In this document: positions 8,838 through 16,182 of the stretch, one piece after another
Layout: each line of letters opens with the position of its first letter
Position numbering within the stretch: position 1 is the first letter of the stretch
NCBI RefSeq assembly: GCF_014204975.1
Contig: NZ_JACHMM010000001.1
Span: forward strand, 6,386,037 to 6,450,036
Length of the DNA: 64,000 nucleotides
Reading direction: 5' to 3'
Source: Jiangella mangrovi
GTDB lineage: Bacteria; Actinomycetota; Actinomycetes; Jiangellales; Jiangellaceae
Program-made: the position numbers and the translations under genes
Notes under the pieces: model-generated
What the model was told of the DNA's origin: nothing
The model's input: the letters and a program-made list of their open reading frames with translations, nothing else
The model's database searches: none

Positions 8838-10241
8838 TCACCCACGCGGCACGCCGAAGCCGGCCAGCAACAGCGCGGCGAGCTGGCCCGCGACGGCGTC
8901 GGTGCGCTCCCGCAGCCCCCGCCCGCTGGCGTGGATCAGCTGCCGGTGGGCGTCGCGGCGATACGGCCGCGGCGGCACGTCGGGCGAGGCGCCGTTCCGC
9001 ATGACCGCACCCCGGAGCCCGTCGAGGTACAGCTCCAGCGACCACTCGCGATGGTCCCCCGGTCCGCTCTGCCAGCCGGCGAGAAGCAGGACGGTGCGGA
9101 TCAGCCCGAGCACGAGGGCCGGGTCCAGCTCGCGCACGTCCGGCTCACGGATTGACGGGCCGGCCGTGCCGCGGCCGCAGGTCAAGGCCACGGCGCCGTC
9201 GGCCGTCACCGTCAGGACCAGGAGCTGGTCCTCGTCGACCCGGCCCGCGACGACGCCGTGGGTGAGCCGCACGCGGTCGCCGTCGCCGCCACCGTCGGAA
9301 GCCCAGAGCAGCCGGCGGAGTCCCGGCCAGGAGTCCGCCACGCCCTGGGCAGCCAGGAGACGTTCGACGTCGACGGCCAGGCGGGCCGGGCCCGGCAACG
9401 CGGCCTCCGGCGGCGCCGCAGGTCGGGCGAGCAGGTAGAGGTGCCCGTTCCGACGGGCTCGCGACGGGACGGGGTCGGCGGCGATCAGCGCGGCCATGGC
9501 CTTGGTCGGATCGACCGCGCCGCGCCGCTCCTGCCAGGCCCACCGCTGCGCCGTGCGGCGGGCGCGCACGATCAGGACAACGATCACCGCCACCACGATC
9601 GGCAGCACGAATACGATCGGCGCGGGCCGCGGGTAGGCCCGGGCGCCGGCGAACGCGACGACGCCGAGCAGCGCGACGACCATCCCCACGTTCGGCCGCG
9701 CGACGGGCGCGCCGGCGTCCACCCGCCAGGACCCGTACTCGCGTGCCGTGCTCACCGCGAACCCGACGAGGATGAGGCCGATGCCGCCGGCGAGCAGCGC
9801 CACACCGGCGTTCACCGGCACGGCGAACCGCGGGTGCAGCTCGGTCTCGAGGACGACGCCGGACGGCAGCCGCAGCCCCAGCAGGTCCGGGCCGTTGAAG
9901 ATCGCTGTGACCCGCCGGCCGGCACGCAGGCCGTCGTCGGAGGGCTGGGAACGGACGGACACGCTCGGGTGGTCCCCGTAGGGCCAGCCGCCCTGGACGG
10001 TCAGCTCCCAGGTCCGGGTCCCCGCCAGCCAGTTCCCCGCGTTGACGCGGTCGGCCGCGGCCAGCACGGTGCGTTCGGTCACGCAGCGGTCGGCGAAGCC
10101 GTGCTCACAGACGGGCGAGCCGGCGAGATCGGCCGGCCGGGACGACGCGGCGAGGGCGAGCAGGGCGAACAGCGCGCCGACGAACAGCCCGAAGACGCCG
10201 ATGACGAGCAGGTGCAGGGGCCGCCCGAACGACAGCAACAC
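8838..10241 (-). CDS. Membrane protein of unknown function
   Basis: 467 residues, not recognised. Visible structure: a first membrane segment at about 9-33 (LHLLVIGVFGLFVGALFALLALA), an extracytoplasmic region with two Cys (SPVCEHGFADRC) that could be disulphide-bonded, two to three further segments between about 140 and 230 (VNAGVALLAGGIGLILVGF, VGMVVALLGVVAFAG, IVFVLPIVVAVIVVLIV), then a soluble approximately 240-residue C-terminal half. GTG 10241 has an excellent ribosome site, GGGGGAGG (10255-10248), 6 nt upstream. Divergent from the VanX-like operon 142 nt away. No operon partner, no enzyme motif. Confidence 0.65.
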   Translation of the reverse strand: MLLSFGRPLHLLVIGVFGLFVGALFALLALAASSRPADLAGSPVCEHGFADRCVTERTVLAAADRVNAGNWLAGTRTWELTVQGGWPYGDHPSVSVRSQPSDDGLRAGRRVTAIFNGPDLLGLRLPSGVVLETELHPRFAVPVNAGVALLAGGIGLILVGFAVSTAREYGSWRVDAGAPVARPNVGMVVALLGVVAFAGARAYPRPAPIVFVLPIVVAVIVVLIVRARRTAQRWAWQERRGAVDPTKAMAALIAADPVPSRARRNGHLYLLARPAAPPEAALPGPARLAVDVERLLAAQGVADSWPGLRRLLWASDGGGDGDRVRLTHGVVAGRVDEDQLLVLTVTADGAVALTCGRGTAGPSIREPDVRELDPALVLGLIRTVLLLAGWQSGPGDHREWSLELYLDGLRGAVMRNGASPDVPPRPYRRDAHRQLIHASGRGLRERTDAVAGQLAALLLAGFGVPRG

Positions 10242-10370
10242 CGCGCGCCTCCCCCGATGACCGACGTACTCCGTCGCAGGGTATCGGCCCGGGACCGCGG
10301 GTCAGGGATCTCGTCCTCGGGGACAGCGCTCCGGCACCTCAGGTGGAGGACCCGGACCGGCCGCGATTCC

Positions 10371-10376
10371 TAGCGT
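10371..10376 (+). promoter_or_regulatory. -10 box of the VanX-like operon
   Basis: TAGCGT ends 7 nt before ATG 10384, matching the TAnnnT leaderless pattern seen at other genes of this window. No clear -35 box. The predicted start is at or next to the ATG, so the first gene would have essentially no 5' leader. Confidence 0.45.
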
Positions 10377-10383
10377 GCTGGAC

Positions 10384-11016
10384 ATGACGATTCTCCTGTC
10401 CGACCCGCGGGTCGCAGCCATACCCGTCGACGACGAGGGTGAGCCGCTCGTCGAGCTCACCGCGGCGTTCGGCCCGGCCCGCGCGCGGGTGCGGGTCTCG
10501 CTCGCCCAGCGGCTCCTGCTGGCCCGCGACCGGATGCCCGACGGCGTGAGCCTGCGGGTGGTCGAGGGGCACCGCAGCATCGCCGACCAACGGGCCATCA
10601 TCGCCCGCTACGCCGCCGAGCTGTCCGCCGCCCACCCCGGACTGGTCCACGATCTCCCCGAGCTCGAGCGGCTGACCAGCCGGTTCGTCTCCCCCGTCGC
10701 GGTCGCGCCGCACGTGGCGGGCGCGGCCGTCGATCTGACGCTGGTCGACGGCGACGGGCGGGAGCTGGACCTCGGGACGCCGATCGACGCGACGCCGGAG
10801 CGGAGCGACGGCGCCTGCTACTTCGCCGCGCGGAACATCGGCCCGGAGGCCCGGGTGTACCGCGCGCTGCTGGCCGACGTGCTCGGCTCGGTCGGGCTGG
10901 TCAACTACCCGACCGAGTGGTGGCACTGGAGCTACGGCGACCGCTACTGGGCGCTGGTGATCGGCGCGCCGGCCGCGCTCTACGGCCCGATCGGCGCCCA
11001 CCTGGTGGCGGCATGA
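10384..11016 (+). CDS. VanX-like D-alanyl-D-alanine dipeptidase (peptidase family M15)
   Basis: 210-residue zinc peptidase of the VanX/DdpX type that would hydrolyse D-Ala-D-Ala dipeptide in the cytoplasm; no signal peptide. The zinc and catalytic residues are readable: PHVAGAAVDLTL supplies His and, 7 residues on, Asp; TEWWHWSYGD gives the catalytic Glu and third zinc ligand His (E..H). The length matches VanX (about 200). ATG 10384 is chosen over GTG 10375 because of the -10 box position. First gene of a five-gene operon with ATGA overlaps into the racemase, ligase, kinase and response regulator. It could instead act in D-Ala-D-Ala salvage; both readings are discussed in the findings. Confidence 0.82.
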   Translation: MTILLSDPRVAAIPVDDEGEPLVELTAAFGPARARVRVSLAQRLLLARDRMPDGVSLRVVEGHRSIADQRAIIARYAAELSAAHPGLVHDLPELERLTSRFVSPVAVAPHVAGAAVDLTLVDGDGRELDLGTPIDATPERSDGACYFAARNIGPEARVYRALLADVLGSVGLVNYPTEWWHWSYGDRYWALVIGAPAALYGPIGAHLVAA

Positions 11017-12194
11017 CCGCCGCTGCCGCCGTCGCCGTGGAGACCGCCGCCCCCGCCGTGATCAGCCGGCCGACGCTCACCGTCGACCTCGCCGCCGTCG
11101 CCGCCAACACCCGCACGCTCGCCGCCCACGCGCCCGCCTCGGCCCTGATGGCGGTCGTCAAGGCCGACGGGTTCGGCCACGGCGCCGCCGCGGTCGCCCG
11201 GACGGCGCTCGCCGCGGGCGCGACCCGGCTCGGCGTCACCAGCGTCGACGAGGCGCTCGCCCTGCGCGCCGCCGGCATCGACGCGCCGATCCTGAGCTGG
11301 CTGAACCCCGTCGACGCGGACTTCGCGGCCGCCGTCGCAGTGGGGATCGACCTCGCCGTCCCCAGCCGGGAACACCTCGACGCCGTCGCCGCGGCGGCGA
11401 ACGCCGGGACCGCGCGCGTGCACCTGCACCTCGACACCGGGCTGGCCCGCGACGGCGCTCCCCCGGCAGAGTGGTCCCAGCTCTGCCGGGCCGCCCGCCT
11501 CGCCGAGCAGCGCGGGCTCTTGCGGGTCGACGGCGTCATGGGCCACCTGGCCTGCGCCGACGTCCCTGCGGACCCGTCCAACGCCTCCGGCCGGACCCGG
11601 TTCGCCTGGGGTGTCGAGGTCGCCCGCGCCACCGGGCTGCGGCCCGTGCACCGGCACCTCGCCGCGACGGCCGCGACCCTCACCGACCCGCGCACCCACC
11701 ACACCCTGGTCCGCGTCGGCGCCGGCCTGTTCGGCATCGACCCGTCGGGCACGGTCCGGCTGCGCCCGGCGCAGACGCTGACGGCCCCGGTCGTGTCCGT
11801 CCGGCGGGTTCGCGCCGGGACGCCGGTCGGCTACGGGCACACCTGGACGGCGCCCGCGGCGACCCACCTCGGGCTGTTGCCGCTCGGGTACGCCGACGGG
11901 CTGCCGCGGTCGGCGTCCGGGCCGGACGGCCGGGCCGAGGTCCTGGTCCGTGGCCGCCGACGGCGCGTCGTCGGGCTGATCTCCATGGACCAGGCCGTCG
12001 TCGACCTCGGCGACGACGCGGTGCCGCCCGGCGAGGTCGCGACGGTGTTCGGCCCCGGCGACGACGGGGAGCCGACGGCGGCCGACTGGGCCGCGTGGGC
12101 GGGCACGATCGAGCACGAGATCGTCACCGGCATCGGCCGCCGGGTCGCCCGACGGACGGCTCCGGCCCGCGCGACGCTGAGGAGCGTCCGATGA
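11013..12194 (+). CDS. Alanine racemase family protein (alanine or serine racemase)
   Basis: 393-residue PLP-dependent racemase supplying a D-amino acid, probably D-Ala, to the ligase encoded next. The PLP Lys50 lies in LMAVVKADGFGHGA; a DTGLARDG block, VGAGLFGIDPSG and PVGYGHTWTA (with the expected second catalytic Tyr), LPLGYADGLPR and MDQAVVDLG follow in normal order. Soluble: it lacks the N-terminal membrane domain of VanT serine racemases. It overlaps the dipeptidase and the ligase by ATGA on both sides. An essential housekeeping alr is expected elsewhere in the genome, so this may be a dedicated copy; whether it prefers Ala or Ser cannot be read from sequence. Confidence 0.88.
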   Translation: MTAAAAVAVETAAPAVISRPTLTVDLAAVAANTRTLAAHAPASALMAVVKADGFGHGAAAVARTALAAGATRLGVTSVDEALALRAAGIDAPILSWLNPVDADFAAAVAVGIDLAVPSREHLDAVAAAANAGTARVHLHLDTGLARDGAPPAEWSQLCRAARLAEQRGLLRVDGVMGHLACADVPADPSNASGRTRFAWGVEVARATGLRPVHRHLAATAATLTDPRTHHTLVRVGAGLFGIDPSGTVRLRPAQTLTAPVVSVRRVRAGTPVGYGHTWTAPAATHLGLLPLGYADGLPRSASGPDGRAEVLVRGRRRRVVGLISMDQAVVDLGDDAVPPGEVATVFGPGDDGEPTAADWAAWAGTIEHEIVTGIGRRVARRTAPARATLRSVR

Positions 12195-13150
12195 GTGCGC
12201 GCGTGGCCGTGATCGGCGGCGGGCAGAACTGCGAGCACGAGGTGTCGCTGGCCTCCGCGGCCGCCGTCGCCGACGCCCTCGAGACCGCCGGATACACCGT
12301 CGTGCGCCTCACCATCGACCGGGACGGCGGCTGGCGGCACGACGGCTCCCCACCCGGCGACGGTGGCTGTCCCGTCGACCTCGCCGACGCCATCCACGTG
12401 CTCCGGACCTGCGACGTCGCCGTCCCCGTCGTGCACGGGCCGCGCGGAGAGGACGGCACGCTCGCCGCCCTGTGCGACCTGGCCGGCGTGCCGTACGTCG
12501 GGTCCGGCGTGCTGGCCGGCGCGCTGGCGATGGACAAGTGGGCGACGAAGCTGATCGCGGCCGACCTCGGGATCGCCATCGCGCCCGGCGTGCTGCTGAC
12601 GCCGTCGACGGCGCCCGGCTGCCGCTGGACCCGTCCCGTCGTCGTCAAGCCGGTCGCCGCGGGATCCAGCCAGGGCGTCACTCTGGTCCGCGACGCCGCC
12701 GGCCTGCCCGCCGCGCTGGATGCCGCGTTCGCGCTGGACGACCGCGTGCTCGTCGAGGACCTCGTCGTCGGCCGCGAGATCGACCTCGCCGTCCTCGCCC
12801 GCCCGGACGGGTCGCGCACCGTCGCGCCCGCGCTGGAGATCGTCGTCGCCGGCGGGGTGTTCGACTACGAGCAGAAGTACGGCGGCGGGGCGGACTTCCG
12901 CATCCCGGCCGAGCTCGCCGACACCGAGCGCAAGGCCCTCGAGGACGCCGCGGTCGCGATGTTCGACGGGCTCGGGTGCGCCGGCTTCGCGCGGATCGAC
13001 TTCTTCCTGACGGCGGACGGCCCGGTGCTCAACGAGGTCAACACCATGCCGGGCTTCACCGAGCAGTCGCAGGTGCCGAAGATGTTCGCCGCGGCGGGGG
13101 TCTCCTACGCCGAGCTGCTGGACCTGCTCGTCCGCGACGTCCTCGGATGA
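12191..13150 (+). CDS. D-alanine--D-alanine (or D-serine) ligase, VanC/VanG-Ddl type
   Basis: 319-residue ATP-grasp ligase joining D-Ala to a second D-amino acid. Glu15 in CEHEVSLAS matches the D-Ala-binding Glu of DdlB. VVHGPRGEDGTLAALCDLAGVPYVGSG, KPVAAGSSQGVTLV (ATP/serine loop), an omega loop FDYEQKY retaining the Tyr of Ddl, and RIDFF..LNEVNTMPGFTEQSQ are all present. D-lactate ligases (VanA/VanB type) lack that Tyr, so D-Lac is unlikely. From memory, the AGSS(K/F)G loop and MPGFT.(H/Q)S resemble VanC and VanG, but housekeeping Ddl cannot be excluded. ATGA overlaps with both neighbours show tight coupling to the racemase and the sensor kinase. Confidence 0.85.
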   Translation: MSARVAVIGGGQNCEHEVSLASAAAVADALETAGYTVVRLTIDRDGGWRHDGSPPGDGGCPVDLADAIHVLRTCDVAVPVVHGPRGEDGTLAALCDLAGVPYVGSGVLAGALAMDKWATKLIAADLGIAIAPGVLLTPSTAPGCRWTRPVVVKPVAAGSSQGVTLVRDAAGLPAALDAAFALDDRVLVEDLVVGREIDLAVLARPDGSRTVAPALEIVVAGGVFDYEQKYGGGADFRIPAELADTERKALEDAAVAMFDGLGCAGFARIDFFLTADGPVLNEVNTMPGFTEQSQVPKMFAAAGVSYAELLDLLVRDVLG

Positions 13151-14418
13151 CGCACGTGGTTCCATTGCCCATGACCACCGACTGGCGGGGCTGGGTCCCC
13201 GACATCTCCGCGGCGGTGGTCGTCGCGTTCCTCGGGCTGTACGAGGCGGCGACGGCGTGGGTGCTGCCGGGGCACCAGGTCCAGCTGGCGTTCGTCGCCG
13301 TCGGGACCGCCGCCGCCGTCGGGCTGAGCCGCCGGCTGCCGGCCGCCGCGCTGGGCCTGGCGTGGGCGGTGTGCGGGCTGCAGCTGCTGGCCGGCATCGA
13401 CCTCATGCTGGTGCAGCTGTTCGTCGCGGCGGTGGCGTTCGGGACGGCCCGCTGGGGCAGCGCCGCGACGGTGTGGCTGAGCGCGCTGTCCATCCCGGTC
13501 GCCGCGATGATCGTCACCGTCATCGTCAACTCGCGCGGCCTCGGCGGGCTGGCCCAGCTCGCCGGCAACCGGAGCCTCCTCGACGCCGTCCGCGAGCTGA
13601 GCGTGACGTGGCAGCTCGCCGCCGCCGTCATGGGGATGGCGACGCTCGGGGCACCGTGGCTGATCGGGCTCGCGCTGCGCTACGGCGACCGCGCCCGCTC
13701 CTCCCAGGCGTCGCAGGAGGCCGCCGAGGAGGACGCCGCGCGCGCCGTCCGCGAGACCGAGCAGGCCCGCGAGATCGCCCGGTTGCGCGAAGAGCAGGCC
13801 CGCCTCGCCAACGACGTGCATGATGTGGTCGGGCACTCGCTGGCGGTGATCCTGGCGCAGGCCGAGTCCGCCCAGTACCTCGACGACACCGACCCGCAGG
13901 CCATGAAGGACACGATGGCGAAGATCGCGACGTCCGCACGGACCTCGCTGCGCGACGTGCGGCAGGTGCTGGCCGACACCAAGCAGCCGCCCGCGCAGCC
14001 GGCCGGCCTCGACACCCTGATCGACGGCGTCCGGGCCAGCGGCCACGAGGTGGTGTCGGCGGAGATCGGCGTGCCCCGGCCGATGCCGCCGGAACTCGAG
14101 GTCGTCGCGTTCCGGGTGCTGCAGGAGATGCTGACCAACGCGATCAAGCACGGTCGGCGCGACTCCCCCGTCCACGTCGAGCGCCACTGGGAGGGCGAGT
14201 TGCGCATCGAGGTCCGCAACGTCGTCCACGTGTCGCCGTTCGCGCCGTCGACCGGCGGCTCCGGCGGGACCGGCGGCTCCGGCGGGGCCGGGCTGGACGG
14301 GATGCGCCGCCGCCTCGAGTCGGTCGGCGGCCGCCTGGACGTCCGCCGCCGCGACGAAGCGGACGGGACGACCTTCACGGCGACGGCGTGGGTGCCGGTG
14401 CGGGCGGGCGGCGCATGA
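13147..14418 (+). CDS. DesK/NarX-type sensor histidine kinase
   Basis: 423-residue membrane kinase, cognate to the regulator that follows. Five to six N-terminal membrane segments (about residues 17-180) with very short loops, a charged coiled-coil linker (SQASQEAAEEDAARAVRETEQAREIARLR, in pieces), a HisKA_3 box NDVHDVVGHSLA with phospho-His225, and an ATPase domain with EMLTNAIKHGR and GLDGMRRRLESVGG. A Gly/Ser-rich insertion (TGGSGGTGGSGGAG) sits inside the ATP lid. With almost no extracellular loop it probably senses something in or at the membrane. Start ATG 13147 overlaps the ligase stop; ATG 13171 is possible. This is not the OmpR-type VanS architecture. Confidence 0.88.
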   Translation: MTHVVPLPMTTDWRGWVPDISAAVVVAFLGLYEAATAWVLPGHQVQLAFVAVGTAAAVGLSRRLPAAALGLAWAVCGLQLLAGIDLMLVQLFVAAVAFGTARWGSAATVWLSALSIPVAAMIVTVIVNSRGLGGLAQLAGNRSLLDAVRELSVTWQLAAAVMGMATLGAPWLIGLALRYGDRARSSQASQEAAEEDAARAVRETEQAREIARLREEQARLANDVHDVVGHSLAVILAQAESAQYLDDTDPQAMKDTMAKIATSARTSLRDVRQVLADTKQPPAQPAGLDTLIDGVRASGHEVVSAEIGVPRPMPPELEVVAFRVLQEMLTNAIKHGRRDSPVHVERHWEGELRIEVRNVVHVSPFAPSTGGSGGTGGSGGAGLDGMRRRLESVGGRLDVRRRDEADGTTFTATAWVPVRAGGA

Positions 14419-15098
14419 CGGCTGGCTCGGCGGACGACATCCGGGTGCTCCTGGTCGACGACCAGGAGCTCTTCCGTGAGGGCGTCCGGGTCATCGTCGA
14501 CGCCCAGGACGGCATGACGGTGGTCGGCTCGGCGGGCGACGGGCTCGAGGCGGTCCGCCTGGTCGACCGGCTCTCCCCCGACGTCGTCCTCATGGACATC
14601 CGGATGCCCGACATGGACGGCGTCGAGGCGACCCGGCAGATCTTCCTGCCCGACCGCGTGGCCCGGCGCGCCTCGCCCGTGCGGGTGGTCGTCCTGACGA
14701 CCTTCAACCTCGACGACCGCGCGGCGACGGCGATCCGCTACGGCGCCAGCGGCTTCCTGCTCAAGGACACCACGCCACTGCAGCTGCGCGACGCGATCCG
14801 CACGGTGTACGCGGGAAACGCGGTGCTGGCGCCCCAGGACCTCGCGACCCTGCTCGACGGCCAGTTCCGGTCCCGCTCCGCGGTGCCGACGGCGTACCTG
14901 TCGCTGACCGACAAGGAGCGCGAGGTCTTCACCGCCGTCGCACGCGGACTGTCCAACACCGAGATCGCCGGCCTCGTCTTCGCCAGCGAGTCGACGGTGA
15001 AGACACACGTGGGCGCGATCCTGCGCAAGCTCGCCCTGCGCGACCGGGTCCAGATCGTCGTCTTCGCCCACGAGCACGGCCTCCTCGACCAGGGCTGA
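14415..15098 (+). CDS. NarL/LuxR-family response regulator
   Basis: 227-residue two-component regulator. Receiver domain residues 9-125 with acidic pair DD15-16, phospho-acceptor Asp61 in DVVLMDIRMPDMDG, Thr in VVLTTF and Lys in FLLKDTTP; C-terminal LuxR-type helix-turn-helix (LTDKEREVFTAVARGLSNTEIAGLVFASESTVKTH in pieces, residues about 165-200). The start overlaps the kinase stop (ATGA). As the last gene of the operon it probably controls the operon itself, though no repeated operator could be assigned at 10242-10383. An inverted repeat follows directly after the stop. Confidence 0.9.
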   Translation: MTAGSADDIRVLLVDDQELFREGVRVIVDAQDGMTVVGSAGDGLEAVRLVDRLSPDVVLMDIRMPDMDGVEATRQIFLPDRVARRASPVRVVVLTTFNLDDRAATAIRYGASGFLLKDTTPLQLRDAIRTVYAGNAVLAPQDLATLLDGQFRSRSAVPTAYLSLTDKEREVFTAVARGLSNTEIAGLVFASESTVKTHVGAILRKLALRDRVQIVVFAHEHGLLDQG

Positions 15099-15213
15099 CG
15101 CTCGTGCCCAGGCCTTGGCACGGCTCACCGTCGCACAGGATCGGACATTTCGCCCACGGGAGTGACGGCCAGCAGAGCCAAGAGCATGGCCGGCCGTGCC
15201 AAGGTGACGCTCG
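15096..15213. repeat. Inverted repeat flanked by 9-bp direct repeats
   Basis: TGACGCTCG occurs at 15096-15104 (starting in the response-regulator stop codon) and at 15205-15213. Between them lie the arms of a perfect 12-bp inverted repeat, CCTTGGCACGGC (15113-15124) and GCCGTGCCAAGG (15193-15204). The right arm abuts its direct repeat; the left is 8 nt inside. It may be a terminator-like structure or the scar of a tiny non-autonomous element. Confidence 0.45.
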
Positions 15214-15237
15214 CGCGCGGGCGGGCTGGATTGCCGC

Positions 15238-15243
15238 TATAGT
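15238..15243 (+). promoter_or_regulatory. -10 box of lipoprotein operon
   Basis: TATAGT, the best match to a -10 consensus in the window, ends 6 nt before GTG 15250. Leaderless transcription is predicted. No good -35 within 16-19 nt was seen. Confidence 0.5.
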
Positions 15244-15249
15244 CCGCTC

Positions 15250-16182
15250 GTGAGAGCGCATCGTCGAACACACGTGACACTTCGCGTGACGGTCCGTGCC
15301 GGGCTCGGTCTCGCGGTGCTCGCCGCAGCCGGGTGCGCCGCCGGCATCGGGTCGCCCGGGGCCGCTGACGTCGTTCCCTCCGCATCTCCCAGCGTCGAAC
15401 CGGCGCCCGCCGAGCCGTCGCCCGTGGCCGAGTCGACCCCGGCGCCCGCGCCCGACGATGCCGTCCCCTGGGAGACCATCGACGCGTTCTACGAGGCCGC
15501 CCGCGGCCGCTACACCGAGGTGGTCCAGGCCAGCACCGACGGCATTCTGTACGAGACGATCCTCCAGGAGACCGTCCGCTACGACCTCGACGCGCCGTAC
15601 CTCGAGCGGACGGTTCGGATCCCCACCGCCGGGGCCGACCCTCTCGGCGACCTCAAGTTCGTCTACACGGACACGTCCATCCTCATGTGGAACCCCGGCG
15701 CGGCCGACGCCTGCGGCACGCCCTGGGTGGACATGACGGACGTCGACTACGGCGCCATCCTCGGGTTCGACACCGACCTCGAGGAGTTCCTCGCCGTCAA
15801 GCCGCTCGACATCCTCGACTGGGCGGTCGACGAGCCCCGGCACATCGAGACCACCCCGGAGGGCTCCACCTACGAGGTCACGGTGCCCGCCGACATGACC
15901 CTCTCGATCACCAGCGACATGGCCAGGAACCCGGAGGACTACGAGGCGATCCTCGACATGGAGGCCGTGGTCGAAGTGCTGCTGCCACCCGACGACGGCT
16001 CGCTGCGCATGAGCGTCGACGTCACCGACGTCTACGGCGCCATCGGCGGCGGGAGGGGCCTCCCGGCGGGAGACACCGCCCACACCTCGTGGACCCTCAC
16101 GCCGGAAATCCCAGAGTTCGACACCACGCTCCCCACCGACGTCGCCGACCACACCTGCATGGACCCCGGGACGGCGACATGA
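15250..16182 (+). CDS. Secreted lipoprotein with VPWE domain (possibly LppX/LprG-like)
   Basis: 310-residue lipoprotein: basic N-terminus, hydrophobic stretch and lipobox LAAAGC (Cys near residue 28), then a Pro/Ala/Ser-rich linker (to about residue 70). The mature domain begins VPWETIDAFYEAARGRYTEV and runs through QETVRYDLDAPYLERTVRI, SILMWNP, CGTPWVDM, KPLDILDWAVDEPRHIE and VEVLLPPDDGSL. The pattern of strands and a Trp-containing central motif recalls LolA/LppX-type lipid-binding lipoproteins, but this is a weak inference. GTG 15250 follows the -10 box by 6 nt. A paralogue overlaps its stop (ATGA), showing local duplication. Confidence 0.75.
   Translation: MRAHRRTHVTLRVTVRAGLGLAVLAAAGCAAGIGSPGAADVVPSASPSVEPAPAEPSPVAESTPAPAPDDAVPWETIDAFYEAARGRYTEVVQASTDGILYETILQETVRYDLDAPYLERTVRIPTAGADPLGDLKFVYTDTSILMWNPGAADACGTPWVDMTDVDYGAILGFDTDLEEFLAVKPLDILDWAVDEPRHIETTPEGSTYEVTVPADMTLSITSDMARNPEDYEAILDMEAVVEVLLPPDDGSLRMSVDVTDVYGAIGGGRGLPAGDTAHTSWTLTPEIPEFDTTLPTDVADHTCMDPGTAT

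Noticed and set aside
12191-13150. D-alanine--D-lactate ligase (VanA type)
   Set aside because: The omega loop keeps the Tyr-containing DYEQKY motif of Ddl/VanC/VanG, which the D-lactate ligases lack, and no VanH-like dehydrogenase is beside it.
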